DNA from: an uncultured Oscillospiraceae bacterium
GTDB lineage: Bacteria > Bacillota > Clostridia > Oscillospirales > Ruminococcaceae
DNA length: 34,620 nt
Assembly: GCA_900547015.1 (NCBI GenBank)
Contig: URFD01000003.1
Span: 1-34,620, forward strand
Direction: 5' to 3'
The position numbers were made by a program, and so were the translations under genes. The notes under the pieces are model-generated. The model was not told where the DNA came from. It did not search any database and saw nothing but the letters and a program-made list of their open reading frames with translations. Below, one piece after another: positions 6,773-15,447 of this stretch (its first letter is position 1; each line of letters begins with the position of its first letter).

Positions 6773-7270
6773 TTACAGATTGTCCCAATCACAGCCCTGT
6801 GCCAGCAGCTGGGCAATCTGTTCGAGGGCAGTCTGCTCGGGCTTGCCATAGCGCTCGAAGCGGTAGCTGTCCAAATCGAGGACACCCAGCAGGCGGTCGC
6901 CCAGCAGCATCGGAACCACAATCTCCGAATTAGAGCCGCCGTCGCAGGCGATGTGGCCGGGGAATTGGTGGACATCCGGCACCAGCTGGGTCAGTCGTTG
7001 CTGTGCCGCTGTGCCGCACACCCCTTTGCCCATCTGAATCCGGCGGCAGGCTGGCAAGCCCTGAAACGGCCCCAGCACCAGCTCCTCGCCCCGCAGCAGG
7101 TAGAAGCCAGCCCAGCTGACCTGCTCCCAGCTTTCGGCAATCGCCGCCGAAGCGTTGGCAAGGTTGACCACCCAATCCCGCTCTCCGGCAATCAGCGCAC
7201 GCACCCGCATCACCGCCCAGCGGCAGCGTTCCTCGCGGGAAAGCCCCTGCGGCATCTTGACATTTTCCAT
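6773..7270 (-). CDS. msrC: Free methionine-(R)-sulfoxide reductase (GAF-domain fRMsr)
   Basis: This enzyme reduces free L-methionine-(R)-S-oxide, part of oxidative damage repair, using a GAF-type fold. The family core is plain: WAGFYLL, LGPFQGLPACRRI, MGKGVCGTAA, VPDVHQFPGHIACD and SNSEIVVPM. The cysteines that form the catalytic set (in PACRRI, GVCGTA and HIACD) are all present. The protein is 165 residues. ATG at 7270 (MENVKMPQG) is chosen over an in-frame ATG at 7297 because GGAAGGAAAGGAAGGA lies just upstream of it, and the longer start would overlap the preceding terminator's tail. Confidence 0.92.
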   Translation of the reverse strand: MENVKMPQGLSREERCRWAVMRVRALIAGERDWVVNLANASAAIAESWEQVSWAGFYLLRGEELVLGPFQGLPACRRIQMGKGVCGTAAQQRLTQLVPDVHQFPGHIACDGGSNSEIVVPMLLGDRLLGVLDLDSYRFERYGKPEQTALEQIAQLLAQGCDWDNL

Positions 7271-7295
7271 CCTCGTCCTTCCTTTCCTTCCTGAC

Positions 7296-7330
7296 AAAAA
7301 GGGGGCGGAGCCTGCAAAAGCCCCGTCCCC
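7296..7330 (-). terminator. Terminator after the transketolase genes
   Basis: Read on the minus strand, GGGGACGGGGC pairs with GCTCCGCCCCC (one mismatch, one G-U) over an 8-base loop, followed by TTTTT. It lies between tkt (stop at 7346) and msrC, so msrC depends on read-through or a promoter inside a very short space. Confidence 0.7.
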
Positions 7331-7345
7331 GATGCTGTGTGTTGC

Positions 7346-8290
7346 TTATGCCATCAGCGCGCAAACCTGTTCGACAATGTTTGCTGCTCTGAGTCCGAAT
7401 TCTGTGATGAGGTCGCCGCCCGGGCCGGAGTGGCCGAACTGGTCCTGAACACCCATCTTGACGACACGGCAAGCACAGCCGCTTGCGCTGACTGCGGCAC
7501 AGACTGCATCGCCCAGACCACCGATGACCGAATGCTCCTCGATGGTGACAATCTTGCCGGTCTCCTTGGCTGCACGGCAGCACAGCTCCTCGTCGAGCGG
7601 CTTGATGGTGTGGATGTTGATGATTCTTGCGTCGATGCCCTTCTCCTCGAGCAGACGGCCTGCCTCGATTGCCTCGGCTACCATCAGACCGGTTGCGATA
7701 ACGGTGACATCCTTGCCCTCACGCAGGGTGATGCCGCGGCCCATCTCGAAGCGGTAGGTCTGCGGGTCGTTAAAGACCGGAGCTGCCATTCTGCCAAAGC
7801 GCAGGTAAACCGGGCCCTGATGCTCGACTGCGGCGCGGATTGCGGCACGAGCCTCGACATCATCTGCCGGGTTGATGACCACCATGCCCGGGATGGTACG
7901 CATGAGTGCGATGTCCTCGCAGCACTGGTGGGTTGCGCCGTCCTCGCCGACCGAGATGCCGGCATGGGTTGCGCCGATTTTGACATTCAGGTGCGGGTAG
8001 CCAATCGAGTTGCGAACCTGCTCGAAGGCACGGCCAGCGGCAAACATCGCAAAGGAGCTGGCAAACGGAATCATCCCGGCGGCTGCCAGTCCGGCTGCCA
8101 CGCCCATCATATTGCCCTCTGCGATACCGCAGTCGATAAAGCGTTCCGGGCAAACCTTTTTAAACATTGCGGTCTTGGTCGCACCTGCAAGGTCAGCGTC
8201 CAATACGACCAGATTCGGATATTCCGATGCAAGCTCCGCGAGGGTTGCGCCATAGCTTTCGCGGGTTGCAATTTTTTTCATCTCTGCCAT
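7346..8290 (-). CDS. tktB: Transketolase, C-terminal subunit
   Basis: This is the pyrimidine-binding plus C-terminal half of a two-subunit transketolase, which moves two-carbon units in the non-oxidative pentose phosphate pathway. It has 314 residues. The thiamine-activating segment is present (IDCGIAEGNMMGVAAGLA, with Glu), followed by FASSFAMFAAGRAFEQVRNSI, GATHAGISVGEDGATHQCCEDIA and the C-terminal domain with GLMVAEAIEAG and HTIKPLD. It starts 19 bases after the stop of the N-terminal subunit, with GGAAGGGGAAC as ribosome binding site. The split form is common in Clostridia and may also act in ribose-5-phosphate supply. Confidence 0.93.
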   Translation of the reverse strand: MAEMKKIATRESYGATLAELASEYPNLVVLDADLAGATKTAMFKKVCPERFIDCGIAEGNMMGVAAGLAAAGMIPFASSFAMFAAGRAFEQVRNSIGYPHLNVKIGATHAGISVGEDGATHQCCEDIALMRTIPGMVVINPADDVEARAAIRAAVEHQGPVYLRFGRMAAPVFNDPQTYRFEMGRGITLREGKDVTVIATGLMVAEAIEAGRLLEEKGIDARIINIHTIKPLDEELCCRAAKETGKIVTIEEHSVIGGLGDAVCAAVSASGCACRVVKMGVQDQFGHSGPGGDLITEFGLRAANIVEQVCALMA

Positions 8291-8309
8291 CTTGTTCCCC
8301 TTCCTTTCC

Positions 8310-9164
8310 TTATGCTTCCAGAGCGTTCAGCTGTTCCTGCAGCTGAGCCATTGCGGTCTGATACTGCTCGTCGTTCGGGGCAGTGCCGTGCCAGGAAGCC
8401 TGGTTTTCCATGAAGGAGACGCCCTTACCCTTGGTGGTCTTTGCGATGATGGCGGTCGGTTTGCCCTTGACGGTGCGTGCCTCGTTCAGGGCAGCCTCAA
8501 TCTGGTCAAAGTCGTGGCCATCGATGTTGATGACATGGAAGCCGAAGGCAGCAAACTTTTCATCAATCGGGTATGGGGACATGACGTCCTTGATATTGCC
8601 GTCAATCTGCAAGCCGTTGTTGTCCACGATGACGCACAGGTTGTCCAGCGCGTAGTGAGCGGCAAACATCGAAGCCTCCCAGACCTGACCCTCCTGAATC
8701 TCGCCGTCGCCCAGAACGGTGTAGACTCTCCAATCCTCGCCCTTGAGCTTGGCAGCCTTTGCCATGCCGCAGGCAGCGGAGATGCCCTGTCCGAGCGAGC
8801 CGGAGGACATATCGACACCCGGAATCTTTTTCATATCCGGATGGCCCTGCAAGCGGGAACCGATTTTGCGCAGGGTGGTCAGCTCCTCCACCGGGAAGAA
8901 GCCGCGGTTTGCCAGCACCGCATACAGCGCCGGAGCCACATGGCCCTTGGACAGCACCAGACGGTCACGGTCGGACTTCTGCGGCTGGCTTGGGTCAACG
9001 TTCATTTCGTGAAAATACAGGTAGGTCAGCAGGTCTGCTGCCGACAGAGAGCCGCCCGGATGGCCGGATTTTGCGCTGTGGGTTCCTTCGATAATCCCCA
9101 TACGCACCTTGCAAGCCGTGATGGCAAGCTCTTTTTTGGAGTTGATGTTCATGTGTGGGTTCAT
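8310..9164 (-). CDS. tktA: Transketolase, N-terminal subunit
   Basis: This is the thiamine-diphosphate pyrophosphate-binding half (284 residues). It contains HSAKSGHPGGSLSAADLL, LSKGHVAPALYAVLA, the GSLGQGIS segment, the metal/TPP motif GDGEIQEGQVWEA ending with the conserved NNGLQIDG stretch, and the tail KTTKGKGVSFMEN. The start at 9164 (MNPHMNINS) has AAAGG 6 bases upstream; an internal ATG at 9152 is less well placed. It is translated just before tktB. The 70-base gap to the HAD gene upstream is AT-rich and may hold a promoter, but no good -35/-10 pair is clear. Confidence 0.93.
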   Translation of the reverse strand: MNPHMNINSKKELAITACKVRMGIIEGTHSAKSGHPGGSLSAADLLTYLYFHEMNVDPSQPQKSDRDRLVLSKGHVAPALYAVLANRGFFPVEELTTLRKIGSRLQGHPDMKKIPGVDMSSGSLGQGISAACGMAKAAKLKGEDWRVYTVLGDGEIQEGQVWEASMFAAHYALDNLCVIVDNNGLQIDGNIKDVMSPYPIDEKFAAFGFHVINIDGHDFDQIEAALNEARTVKGKPTAIIAKTTKGKGVSFMENQASWHGTAPNDEQYQTAMAQLQEQLNALEA

Positions 9165-9234
9165 TCCTTTCCTTTACTCTATCCTCTCATACGCCCCAGA
9201 ATATGATTTCCGGGGAAATAAAATTTCCAGAAAT

Positions 9235-10074
9235 TTATTCTTCTGCAACGTATGCCTGTTCCAGCTGATGGATGAAATCTGCTACAGCTCCATTTTCGCA
9301 CGAAACGCAGATAAAATCAACCTCTTTTTTTAGATTCTCGTCTGCGTTTTGCGGAACTGCCGAAAAATCCGCCCTGCACAGCATCGGCTGGTCGTTTTCC
9401 CGGTCGCCGATGGCAGCGGTTGCGGCAAGGCCCAGACGGTCGCGAATCATCTGCATCCCCTTGCCCTTGTCCACCCCGTCCGCTACCAGCTCGAGGTAGA
9501 ATTCGTCGCTCTGCACCGGGTAGAAGCCCTGCGGATGGCAGGCTTCGATGTAGGCGCGCACGGTGGGGATCTGCTCCGGCGGGATAATCAGCACCACCTT
9601 GTGCCATGCGCTCGGGCCGTCCTGCTCGGTATAGCGGCGGCAGCAGTCCTCGCGGCGGTACATATCCCGACGCTGTGCCACCCCTTCAATCGATTCGTCC
9701 CCCCAGCGGATGACCCAGTAGTTGTCCGGCTCGACGAGCATCGCACCAATCTGCGGGAAGCGTTCGAGCAGTTCAAAGACAAAACCCCGCACATGGTCGG
9801 GCAGCAGCGTCTCCGAGAGAATCTCGCCGGTGTGCGTGTCATAGATACAGCCGCCGTTGATGGTGATGACCGGGGCGTTGACCGCCAGCTGGCGGAGGAT
9901 GGGCCGCAGCGCACAGCGGGGGCGTCCGGTACACAGGGTAAAGACGCCTCCCTGTTCGATAAACTCGTGGATTGCCCGAATGTTCGCCTGTGGGATTTCG
10001 GTTAGCTCGGTCAGGGTGCCATCGATGTCCGACACCAGCAGCAGCCCGTCAAAGCGGGCAGTTTGCTCCTTCAT
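9235..10074 (-). CDS. HAD-superfamily phosphatase, Cof/IIB type
   Basis: This is a 279-residue member of the Cof-type sugar-phosphatase group. Motif I is SDIDGTLT (nucleophile Asp near residue 16), motif II is the Thr in LCTGRPR, motif III is the Lys in GVDKGKGMQMI, and motif IV is GDRENDQPML. A C2-type cap lies between motifs II and III. The substrate is probably a small phosphorylated sugar or cofactor, but the sequence does not say which. The gene starts 3 bases after the rluD stop, and its AGGAGGAATAACC ribosome binding site overlaps the rluD end, so the two are translationally linked. Confidence 0.88.
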   Translation of the reverse strand: MKEQTARFDGLLLVSDIDGTLTELTEIPQANIRAIHEFIEQGGVFTLCTGRPRCALRPILRQLAVNAPVITINGGCIYDTHTGEILSETLLPDHVRGFVFELLERFPQIGAMLVEPDNYWVIRWGDESIEGVAQRRDMYRREDCCRRYTEQDGPSAWHKVVLIIPPEQIPTVRAYIEACHPQGFYPVQSDEFYLELVADGVDKGKGMQMIRDRLGLAATAAIGDRENDQPMLCRADFSAVPQNADENLKKEVDFICVSCENGAVADFIHQLEQAYVAEE

Positions 10075-10076
10075 GG

Positions 10077-11075
10077 TTATTCCTCCTCACGGGGCACCAG
10101 TGTGCGTAAAAACGAGGTGAAGTAGTCCGGCAGCTCCGACTCGAAGTAGAGCCGTTCGCCACTAATCGGGTGGGTGAAGCCCAGCGCCCGTGCGTGCAGG
10201 CACTGTCCCTCCAAGCGGCGAATCGGCTTTTTGGGGCCGTAGACCTCGTCACCTGCCACCGGACAGCCCAGATAAGCCAGATGGACACGAATCTGATGGG
10301 TGCGTCCGGTCTCCAAGCGGCAGCGCAGGTGGGTGAAGCCGTTGTAGCGGCGCAGAACCTGATAGTGGGTCACCGCCGTGCGTGCGCCCTCCACCGTCCC
10401 GTCGGGCTGCAAGCAGTCCAGCCGAACCGCCATCTTTTTGCGGTCCTTCAGACTGCGGCCGATGGGCAGGTCGATGGTGCCCTCGTCCTCCTTGAGATTG
10501 CCGTAGACCACCGTCTCATAAAAGCGGTCAACGGTATGCTCCTGAATCTGCTCGGCAAGCCCCTGATAGCTCCGGTCGTCCTTGGCGCAGACCAGCAAGC
10601 CGCTGGTGTCCTTGTCGATGCGGTGGACGATGCCCGCGCGCTCGATGCCGTTGCAGCGTGCCAGATGCTCGCCACAGTGCCACAGCAGTGCATTGACCAG
10701 CGTTCCCTCGCTGTTGCCCGCACCGGGATGCACCACCATGTGCTTGGGCTTGTTGACCACCAGCAGATGCTCGTCCTCATAGACGATGTCCAGCGGAATC
10801 TCCTGCGGCTGCGGCTCTGTCTGCGGGTGAAGGACAGCATCCCAATCCGGCTCCTCCTCCCCCTGCACCGACTGCGGCAGCAGAACGCTCAGCTGCGCTC
10901 CGGCTTTCAGGCGGTCGTTCTTTCCGGCAGGTGCGCCGTCCAGCTCCACCATCCCCTGTGCCAGCCACTTTTGCGCCTGACTGCGGCTGAGCTCGGGCAG
11001 GGCTTCCTGCAAAAATTTATCGATGCGCTGACCCGACTGCTCGGGCGGTACGGTCAGCTGCAAGCGGTTACTCAT
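10077..11075 (-). CDS. rluD: 23S rRNA pseudouridine synthase, RluD/YlyB family
   Basis: This 332-residue enzyme converts specific uridines in 23S rRNA (or tRNA) to pseudouridine. It has an N-terminal S4 RNA-binding domain (RIDKFLQEALPELSRSQAQKWL, about 15-36), then the catalytic domain with HRIDKDTSGLLVCAK (catalytic Asp), GRTHQIRVHLAYLGCPVAGDEVYG and LHARALGFTHPISG. ATG at 11075 is chosen because the protein then begins MSNRLQLTV as the family does and overlaps the lspA stop by 8 bases. In many Firmicutes this gene (ylyB) directly follows lspA, as here. Confidence 0.94.
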   Translation of the reverse strand: MSNRLQLTVPPEQSGQRIDKFLQEALPELSRSQAQKWLAQGMVELDGAPAGKNDRLKAGAQLSVLLPQSVQGEEEPDWDAVLHPQTEPQPQEIPLDIVYEDEHLLVVNKPKHMVVHPGAGNSEGTLVNALLWHCGEHLARCNGIERAGIVHRIDKDTSGLLVCAKDDRSYQGLAEQIQEHTVDRFYETVVYGNLKEDEGTIDLPIGRSLKDRKKMAVRLDCLQPDGTVEGARTAVTHYQVLRRYNGFTHLRCRLETGRTHQIRVHLAYLGCPVAGDEVYGPKKPIRRLEGQCLHARALGFTHPISGERLYFESELPDYFTSFLRTLVPREEE

Positions 11076-11571
11076 GCCGTTTGACCTCCTGACGAATCTC
11101 AAAGCTCTGGTGCTCGCGGCGCTCGAAGAACAGGAAATAGATGATAAACAGCACCGTGCCGACACAGACATAGATGTCCGCCACATTAAAGACCGGGAAG
11201 TTGATGAGGCAAAAATCAAACAAATCCACCACATAGCCGCCGGTGCGGAAGATGCGGTCGAGCAGGTTGCCCGTGCCTCCTGCGAGGATGAGGCTCCAGC
11301 TGGCAACCAGCACCGGGGAGCGCAGCTTGCGGGTAGCCAGCAGCACCAGAATTGCCACCAGCAGGATACCGGTCATCCCGATGAGCAAAAAGCGGCGGTT
11401 CTGCATGGTGCTGAAGGCGGCTCCGAAGTTCTGCACATAGGTCAGGTGAAAGACCTCCGGAATCAGCGGGATGGTCTGGGCTTGGCGCAGGGTATGCTCC
11501 GCCCAGTATTTAACCAGCTGGTCCAGTCCGACCAGCAGTGCCGCAATCCCCAGCCAGATATAATTGAGCAT
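11068..11571 (-). CDS. lspA: Lipoprotein signal peptidase
   Basis: LspA (signal peptidase II) cleaves prolipoproteins after lipid attachment. The 167-residue protein has four membrane helices and both catalytic aspartates in the conserved GNLLDRIF and FNVADIYV contexts, plus the family NFGAAFS segment. ATG at 11571 (MLNYIWLGIA) has GGAAG about 6 bases upstream. A hairpin at 11639-11676 separates it from ileS, so it may have partly independent expression. It overlaps rluD by 8 bases. Confidence 0.96.
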   Translation of the reverse strand: MLNYIWLGIAALLVGLDQLVKYWAEHTLRQAQTIPLIPEVFHLTYVQNFGAAFSTMQNRRFLLIGMTGILLVAILVLLATRKLRSPVLVASWSLILAGGTGNLLDRIFRTGGYVVDLFDFCLINFPVFNVADIYVCVGTVLFIIYFLFFERREHQSFEIRQEVKRHE

Positions 11572-11638
11572 GGTATCTTCCTTTCTTTTGACGGGGTGTC
11601 CGCAGGAGAGGGACAATCCCAAACCTGAGAACACAGAA

Positions 11639-11676
11639 ACTGCGGTGCAGGAGGGAGATTCTTCCTGCACCGCAGT
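11639..11676 (-). terminator. Hairpin (terminator or attenuator) between ileS and lspA
   Basis: A perfect 14-bp stem, ACTGCGGTGCAGGA (11639-11652)/TCCTGCACCGCAGT (11663-11676), has a 10-base loop. On the minus strand it is followed by TTTCTGTGTTCT, a weak U tract. The 10-base sequence GTGTGAATTC occurs twice (11677-11686 and 11693-11702) between the hairpin and the ileS stop. Confidence 0.65.
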
Positions 11677-11702
11677 GTGTGAATTCTGAACCGTGTGAAT
11701 TC

Positions 11703-14486
11703 TTAGCCGATAATCGCTGCACAGCGTGCGCACAGGGTCGGGTGGTTGCTGTCCTGTCCGACGGTGTTGCTGTAGCTCCAGCAGCGCTCGCACTTGTCGC
11801 CCTGCGCCTTGCTGACGGTGACTTGCAAGCCCTCTACCTCACCGGTAGATTCGGCTGCACCCTGCACCAGCTCGACATGGCTGACGATAAAGACAGGCTC
11901 GAGGATTGCCTCGTTTGCCTTGAGGAAGTCGTACAGCTCGCCGTCTGCGGTGATGGTCAGCATTGCCTCCAGAGATTTGCCGATGATTTTCTGGTTTCTG
12001 GCGTTCTCCAGAGCCTTGTTCACATCGTTGCGGATGGTGCGGATGCGCTCCCATTTTGCCATGAAGTCTGCGCTCTCGCAGCTCTGGCCGCCCTTTGGCA
12101 TCTCGTTGAGGACGCAGGCGGTTGGGTTGTAGTCCTTGGACTGTGGCAGGTTTGCCCAAATCTCCTCGCAGGTGAAGGCAAGGATTGGAGCGAACACCAG
12201 CGTCATGTCGCGCAGGATGCGGTAGATGGCAGTCTGAGCGGCGCGTCTGGAAACGGAGTCCGGCTTCTCGACATAGAGTCTGTCCTTGATAATATCCAGA
12301 TAGAAGTTGGACAGGTCGATGGTGCAGAAGTTGCGGATTGCGTTATAAATCAGGTGGAAGTCATACTGGTCATAAGCGGCTGCACAGCCCTTGGCAATCT
12401 CATCCATTCTTGCCAAAGCCCAGCGGTCCAGCTCGTGCAGCTGGCTGTCCTCGACCGAGCAGGTGTCCGGCTCAAAGTCGTAAAGGTTGCCCAGAATATA
12501 ACGGGCAGTATTCCGAATCTTGCGGTAAACCTCGGAGAGCTGCTTGAGGATGTCGTTGGACAGGGAGATGTCCGCATGGTAATCGGAGGAAGCAACCCAC
12601 AGACGCAGGATGTCTGCGCCGTACTGGTCGGTAATCTCCAGCGGGTCGATGCCGTTGCCCAGCGATTTGTGCATGGTCTTGCCGTTTGCGTCAACAACCC
12701 AGCCGTGGTTGCAGACCGCCTTGTACGGAGCCACGCCCTTCCATGCAACCGAGGTCAGCAGAGAGGACTGGAACCAGCCGCGGTACTGGTCTGCACCCTC
12801 CAGATAGAGGTCTGCCGGCCATTTCATCCCCGGCTTGTCCATCAGGACTGCCGCATGGGAGGAGCCGGAGTCGAACCAAACGTCCATGATGTCGGTTTCC
12901 TTGCGGAAGCGCTCACAGCCGCAGTGCTTACACTTGGTGCCTGCCGGCAGGATTTCGCTTGCCTCGTGGGTCCACCATGCGTCCGAGCCTTCCTTGCGGA
13001 ACAGGTCGGAGACCGCCTGAATCGAAGCCTCGTCGATGTGGAACTGGCCGCACTGCTCGCAGTAGAAGATTGGAATCGGCACGCCCCACAGTCTCTGACG
13101 GGAGATGCACCAGTCGGAGCGGTCGGAGACCATGTTGCGGATGCGTCCCTCGCCCCAGCTTGGAATCCAGTTGACCTTTTCAATCTCGCGGATGGCTTCT
13201 TCCTTGAAGTCCTCGACCGAGCAGAACCACTGTTCGGTTGCGCGGTAGATGATTGGTTTTTTACATCTCCAGCAGTGTGGATACTGGTGAACAATCTTTT
13301 CGACAGCGAACAGATTGTGGGTTTCTTCCAGATGTTTTGCGATTGCCTTGTTGGCATCGTCGGTGGAAAGTCCAGCGAACTGTCCTGCCTCTGCGGTCAG
13401 ATGGCCGGTATTGTCCACCGGAACAACGATTTTGATTTCCGGATAGTGGTTGACGCAGACCTCAAAGTCCTCCACGCCGTGTCCGGGAGCGGTATGAACG
13501 CAGCCGGTACCGGATTCCAGGGTGACATGGTCGCCTACGATAACCAAAGAATCGCGGTCGAGGAACGGGTGCTGGCAGGTGATGTATTCCAAATCCTTGC
13601 CGGTCACCGAGCCAATCAGCTCGTAATCCTCAATCTGAGCGGCCTTCATTGCGGCAGGAGCCAGCTCTTTTGCCATGATATAGTACTCGCCGTTTGCTTT
13701 GACAGCGCAGTATTCATAGTCCGGGCCCAGACAGATTGCCAGGTTGCCCGGCAGAGTCCAGGTGGTGGTGGTCCAGATGACGAAGGAGGTCTTGGCAGGG
13801 TCTACGCCCAGCGCAGCCAGCTTGCCCTTGTCATCCTTGACATTGAACTTGACATAGATGGAGAAGCATGGGTCTTCCTCGTACTCGATTTCTGCCTCTG
13901 CCAGCGCAGTATTGCAGTCCGGGCACCAGTAAACCGGCTTGAGTCCCTTGTAGATGTAACCCTTGAGCGCCATGTTGCCGAAGATTTCAATCTGCTTTGC
14001 CTCAAACTCCGGGTCGAGGGTGACATAAGGATGCTCCCAATCGCCCAGAACGCCCAGACGCTTAAACTGGCTGCGCTGACCGTCCAGCGATTCGAGCGCA
14101 AATTCGCGGCAGATTTTCCGCAGCTCGACCGGGCCGATGTCGCTGGAAACGCCTGCTTTTTTGCGGGCCTTCAGCTCGATTGGCAGACCGTGGGTATCCC
14201 AGCCCGGCACATACGGAGCCTGGTATCCGCTCATATTCTTCTGGCGGATGATGAAATCCTTGAGCACCTTGTTGAGCGCGGTGCCCAGATGGATGTCGCC
14301 GTTTGCGTAAGGAGGGCCGTCGTGCAGCATAAACAGCGGCTTGCCCTCATTGTTTTCAACCATCTTGTGGTACAGATCTTTTTCCTGCCATTCCTTCAGC
14401 CATGTTGGTTCACGCTGCGGCAGCGCGCCTCTCATGTTGAACTCGGTGACCGGCAGGTTCAGGGTTTTGTTGTAGTCCTGAGCCAT
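11703..14486 (-). CDS. ileS: Isoleucyl-tRNA synthetase
   Basis: The 927-residue IleRS charges tRNA-Ile. It shows the N-terminal class I core (HDGPPYANGDIHLGTALNK, residues 55-73), GWDTHGLPIE, an editing domain with WTTTTWTLPGNLAI and GTGCVHTAPGHG, the anticodon-binding region, and a C-terminal zinc site (CERCWSY, then CARC). The class I HxGH signature reads H66-L-G-T69 and the KMSKS loop reads T604-M-H-K-S608, so both are altered. ATG at 14486 with GAGGAGAGAGGAC upstream sets the start. No T-box leader is visible. divIVA lies upstream and lspA downstream, the usual Gram-positive order. Confidence 0.97.
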   Translation of the reverse strand: MAQDYNKTLNLPVTEFNMRGALPQREPTWLKEWQEKDLYHKMVENNEGKPLFMLHDGPPYANGDIHLGTALNKVLKDFIIRQKNMSGYQAPYVPGWDTHGLPIELKARKKAGVSSDIGPVELRKICREFALESLDGQRSQFKRLGVLGDWEHPYVTLDPEFEAKQIEIFGNMALKGYIYKGLKPVYWCPDCNTALAEAEIEYEEDPCFSIYVKFNVKDDKGKLAALGVDPAKTSFVIWTTTTWTLPGNLAICLGPDYEYCAVKANGEYYIMAKELAPAAMKAAQIEDYELIGSVTGKDLEYITCQHPFLDRDSLVIVGDHVTLESGTGCVHTAPGHGVEDFEVCVNHYPEIKIVVPVDNTGHLTAEAGQFAGLSTDDANKAIAKHLEETHNLFAVEKIVHQYPHCWRCKKPIIYRATEQWFCSVEDFKEEAIREIEKVNWIPSWGEGRIRNMVSDRSDWCISRQRLWGVPIPIFYCEQCGQFHIDEASIQAVSDLFRKEGSDAWWTHEASEILPAGTKCKHCGCERFRKETDIMDVWFDSGSSHAAVLMDKPGMKWPADLYLEGADQYRGWFQSSLLTSVAWKGVAPYKAVCNHGWVVDANGKTMHKSLGNGIDPLEITDQYGADILRLWVASSDYHADISLSNDILKQLSEVYRKIRNTARYILGNLYDFEPDTCSVEDSQLHELDRWALARMDEIAKGCAAAYDQYDFHLIYNAIRNFCTIDLSNFYLDIIKDRLYVEKPDSVSRRAAQTAIYRILRDMTLVFAPILAFTCEEIWANLPQSKDYNPTACVLNEMPKGGQSCESADFMAKWERIRTIRNDVNKALENARNQKIIGKSLEAMLTITADGELYDFLKANEAILEPVFIVSHVELVQGAAESTGEVEGLQVTVSKAQGDKCERCWSYSNTVGQDSNHPTLCARCAAIIG

Positions 14487-14507
14487 TTCGTCCTCTCTCC
14501 TCTTTTG

Positions 14508-14551
14508 ATAAAAATGAAAATCTGAACCGGACAGCACCACAGTCAGCGCCG
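14508..14551 (-). terminator. Terminator-like hairpin between divIVA and ileS
   Basis: On the minus strand CCGGAC and GTCCGG arms, extended by GCGC/GTGC, enclose a short loop (about 14526-14555) and are followed by TTCAGATTTTCATTTTT. It probably lowers read-through from divIVA into ileS. No tRNA-sensing T-box sequence accompanies it. Confidence 0.5.
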
Positions 14552-14574
14552 TCCGGAAAGGGTGTCATCTGCAA

Positions 14575-15381
14575 TCAGCGGTGCTTTTTGCGGGAGAACA
14601 GTCCGCCCTTTGCGGCGCTGTCCCGCTCCACATCAAAGCCCTCGCCGAACTTGAGCGGCCCGAATCGGGATTCCGACGGGTTCTGGGTGTTTGCGGAATT
14701 GGAGCTGCTGTAGGAGTAGCTGCTCTGGCTGCGGGCAGCCGGGGCAGGCGGTGCGCTGACCGATGCAAGGCTGTCGGCATCCTTGCCGGCATCGGATAAG
14801 GATGCGCCAAAATCAATCGCCGTCTCCTGCTCAAAGCTCTCTGCCTGCTCCGGCTCTGCCGGCGCTGCGGCGGTCTCGGCAGAGGTCAGCGGCTCCTCGA
14901 TCGGTTCTTCGGTCGGCTGAGGCTGCGGCTCCTCGTCATATTCCGGCAGGGCGCTAATCATTTCCAGATGCTGGCGGTAGAGGGTCAGCAGTCTGTTCTT
15001 AAATTTTGTGACTTCCTTCTGCATCTTGATGAGCGCCATCTGCTCCTTTTCGATGCTCTTCTGTGCGTTTTCCATCAGCTGGTTTGCCTTTTCTCTGGCG
15101 TCGCGCAGGATGTAATCCGCCTTTGCCTTAGAATCGCGGATGACGCTGTCGCCCAGCTTCTGGGCGCCGATGAGGGCGGAGCGCAGGCTGTCCTCATCCT
15201 CGCGGTACTGCTCCACCTTTTCCGCCAGAACATCCATCTTCTGCTCCAGCTCCTCCTTTTCGCGCAGGACGCGGGCATATTCTGCCGCTACCTGCTGAAG
15301 GAACGCTTCCACCTCATCCTGTTTATAACCGCCCATCTGTTTGTCAAACCGTCTGGAGGCGATTGTTTCCGGAGTCAACAT
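14575..15381 (-). CDS. divIVA: DivIVA-family polar/division-site protein
   Basis: DivIVA proteins sense negative membrane curvature and recruit division and cell-wall machinery. The 268-residue protein has the conserved N-terminal lipid-binding segment (TPETIASRRFDKQMGGYKQDEVEAFLQQV, residues 2-31), a long coiled coil to about 145, then a low-complexity acidic Pro/Glu and Ser/Asn-rich tail with a conserved-looking basic end (SRKKHR). ATG at 15381 is preferred to the ATG at 15387 because GGGGAGG then sits 9 instead of 3 bases away. It is downstream of ylmH, as in Bacillus. Confidence 0.93.
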   Translation of the reverse strand: MLTPETIASRRFDKQMGGYKQDEVEAFLQQVAAEYARVLREKEELEQKMDVLAEKVEQYREDEDSLRSALIGAQKLGDSVIRDSKAKADYILRDAREKANQLMENAQKSIEKEQMALIKMQKEVTKFKNRLLTLYRQHLEMISALPEYDEEPQPQPTEEPIEEPLTSAETAAAPAEPEQAESFEQETAIDFGASLSDAGKDADSLASVSAPPAPAARSQSSYSYSSSNSANTQNPSESRFGPLKFGEGFDVERDSAAKGGLFSRKKHR

Positions 15382-15413
15382 GGTCATAAACCTCCCCTTT
15401 TTGAGCTTGTTGT

Positions 15414-15441
15414 ATCATATCGAAAGCATTCTGCTTGTCGT
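15414..15441 (-). promoter_or_regulatory. Possible internal promoter ahead of divIVA
   Basis: Minus-strand TATGAT (15419-15414) is preceded by ACGACA (15441-15436) with a 16-base spacer in the only sizeable AT-rich gap of this block. The match is weak. Confidence 0.3.
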
Positions 15442-15447
15442 GGTATT

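Noticed and set aside
11679..14525. A 948-codon open frame on the plus strand opposite ileS
   Set aside because: It is exactly antisense to ileS, has no family motifs or ribosome binding site, and results from GC-rich codon bias keeping the complementary frame open.
14487..14574. T-box leader for ileS
   Set aside because: No T-box TGGNACCGCG element or specifier stem is present in the 88-base gap; only a terminator-like hairpin is visible.
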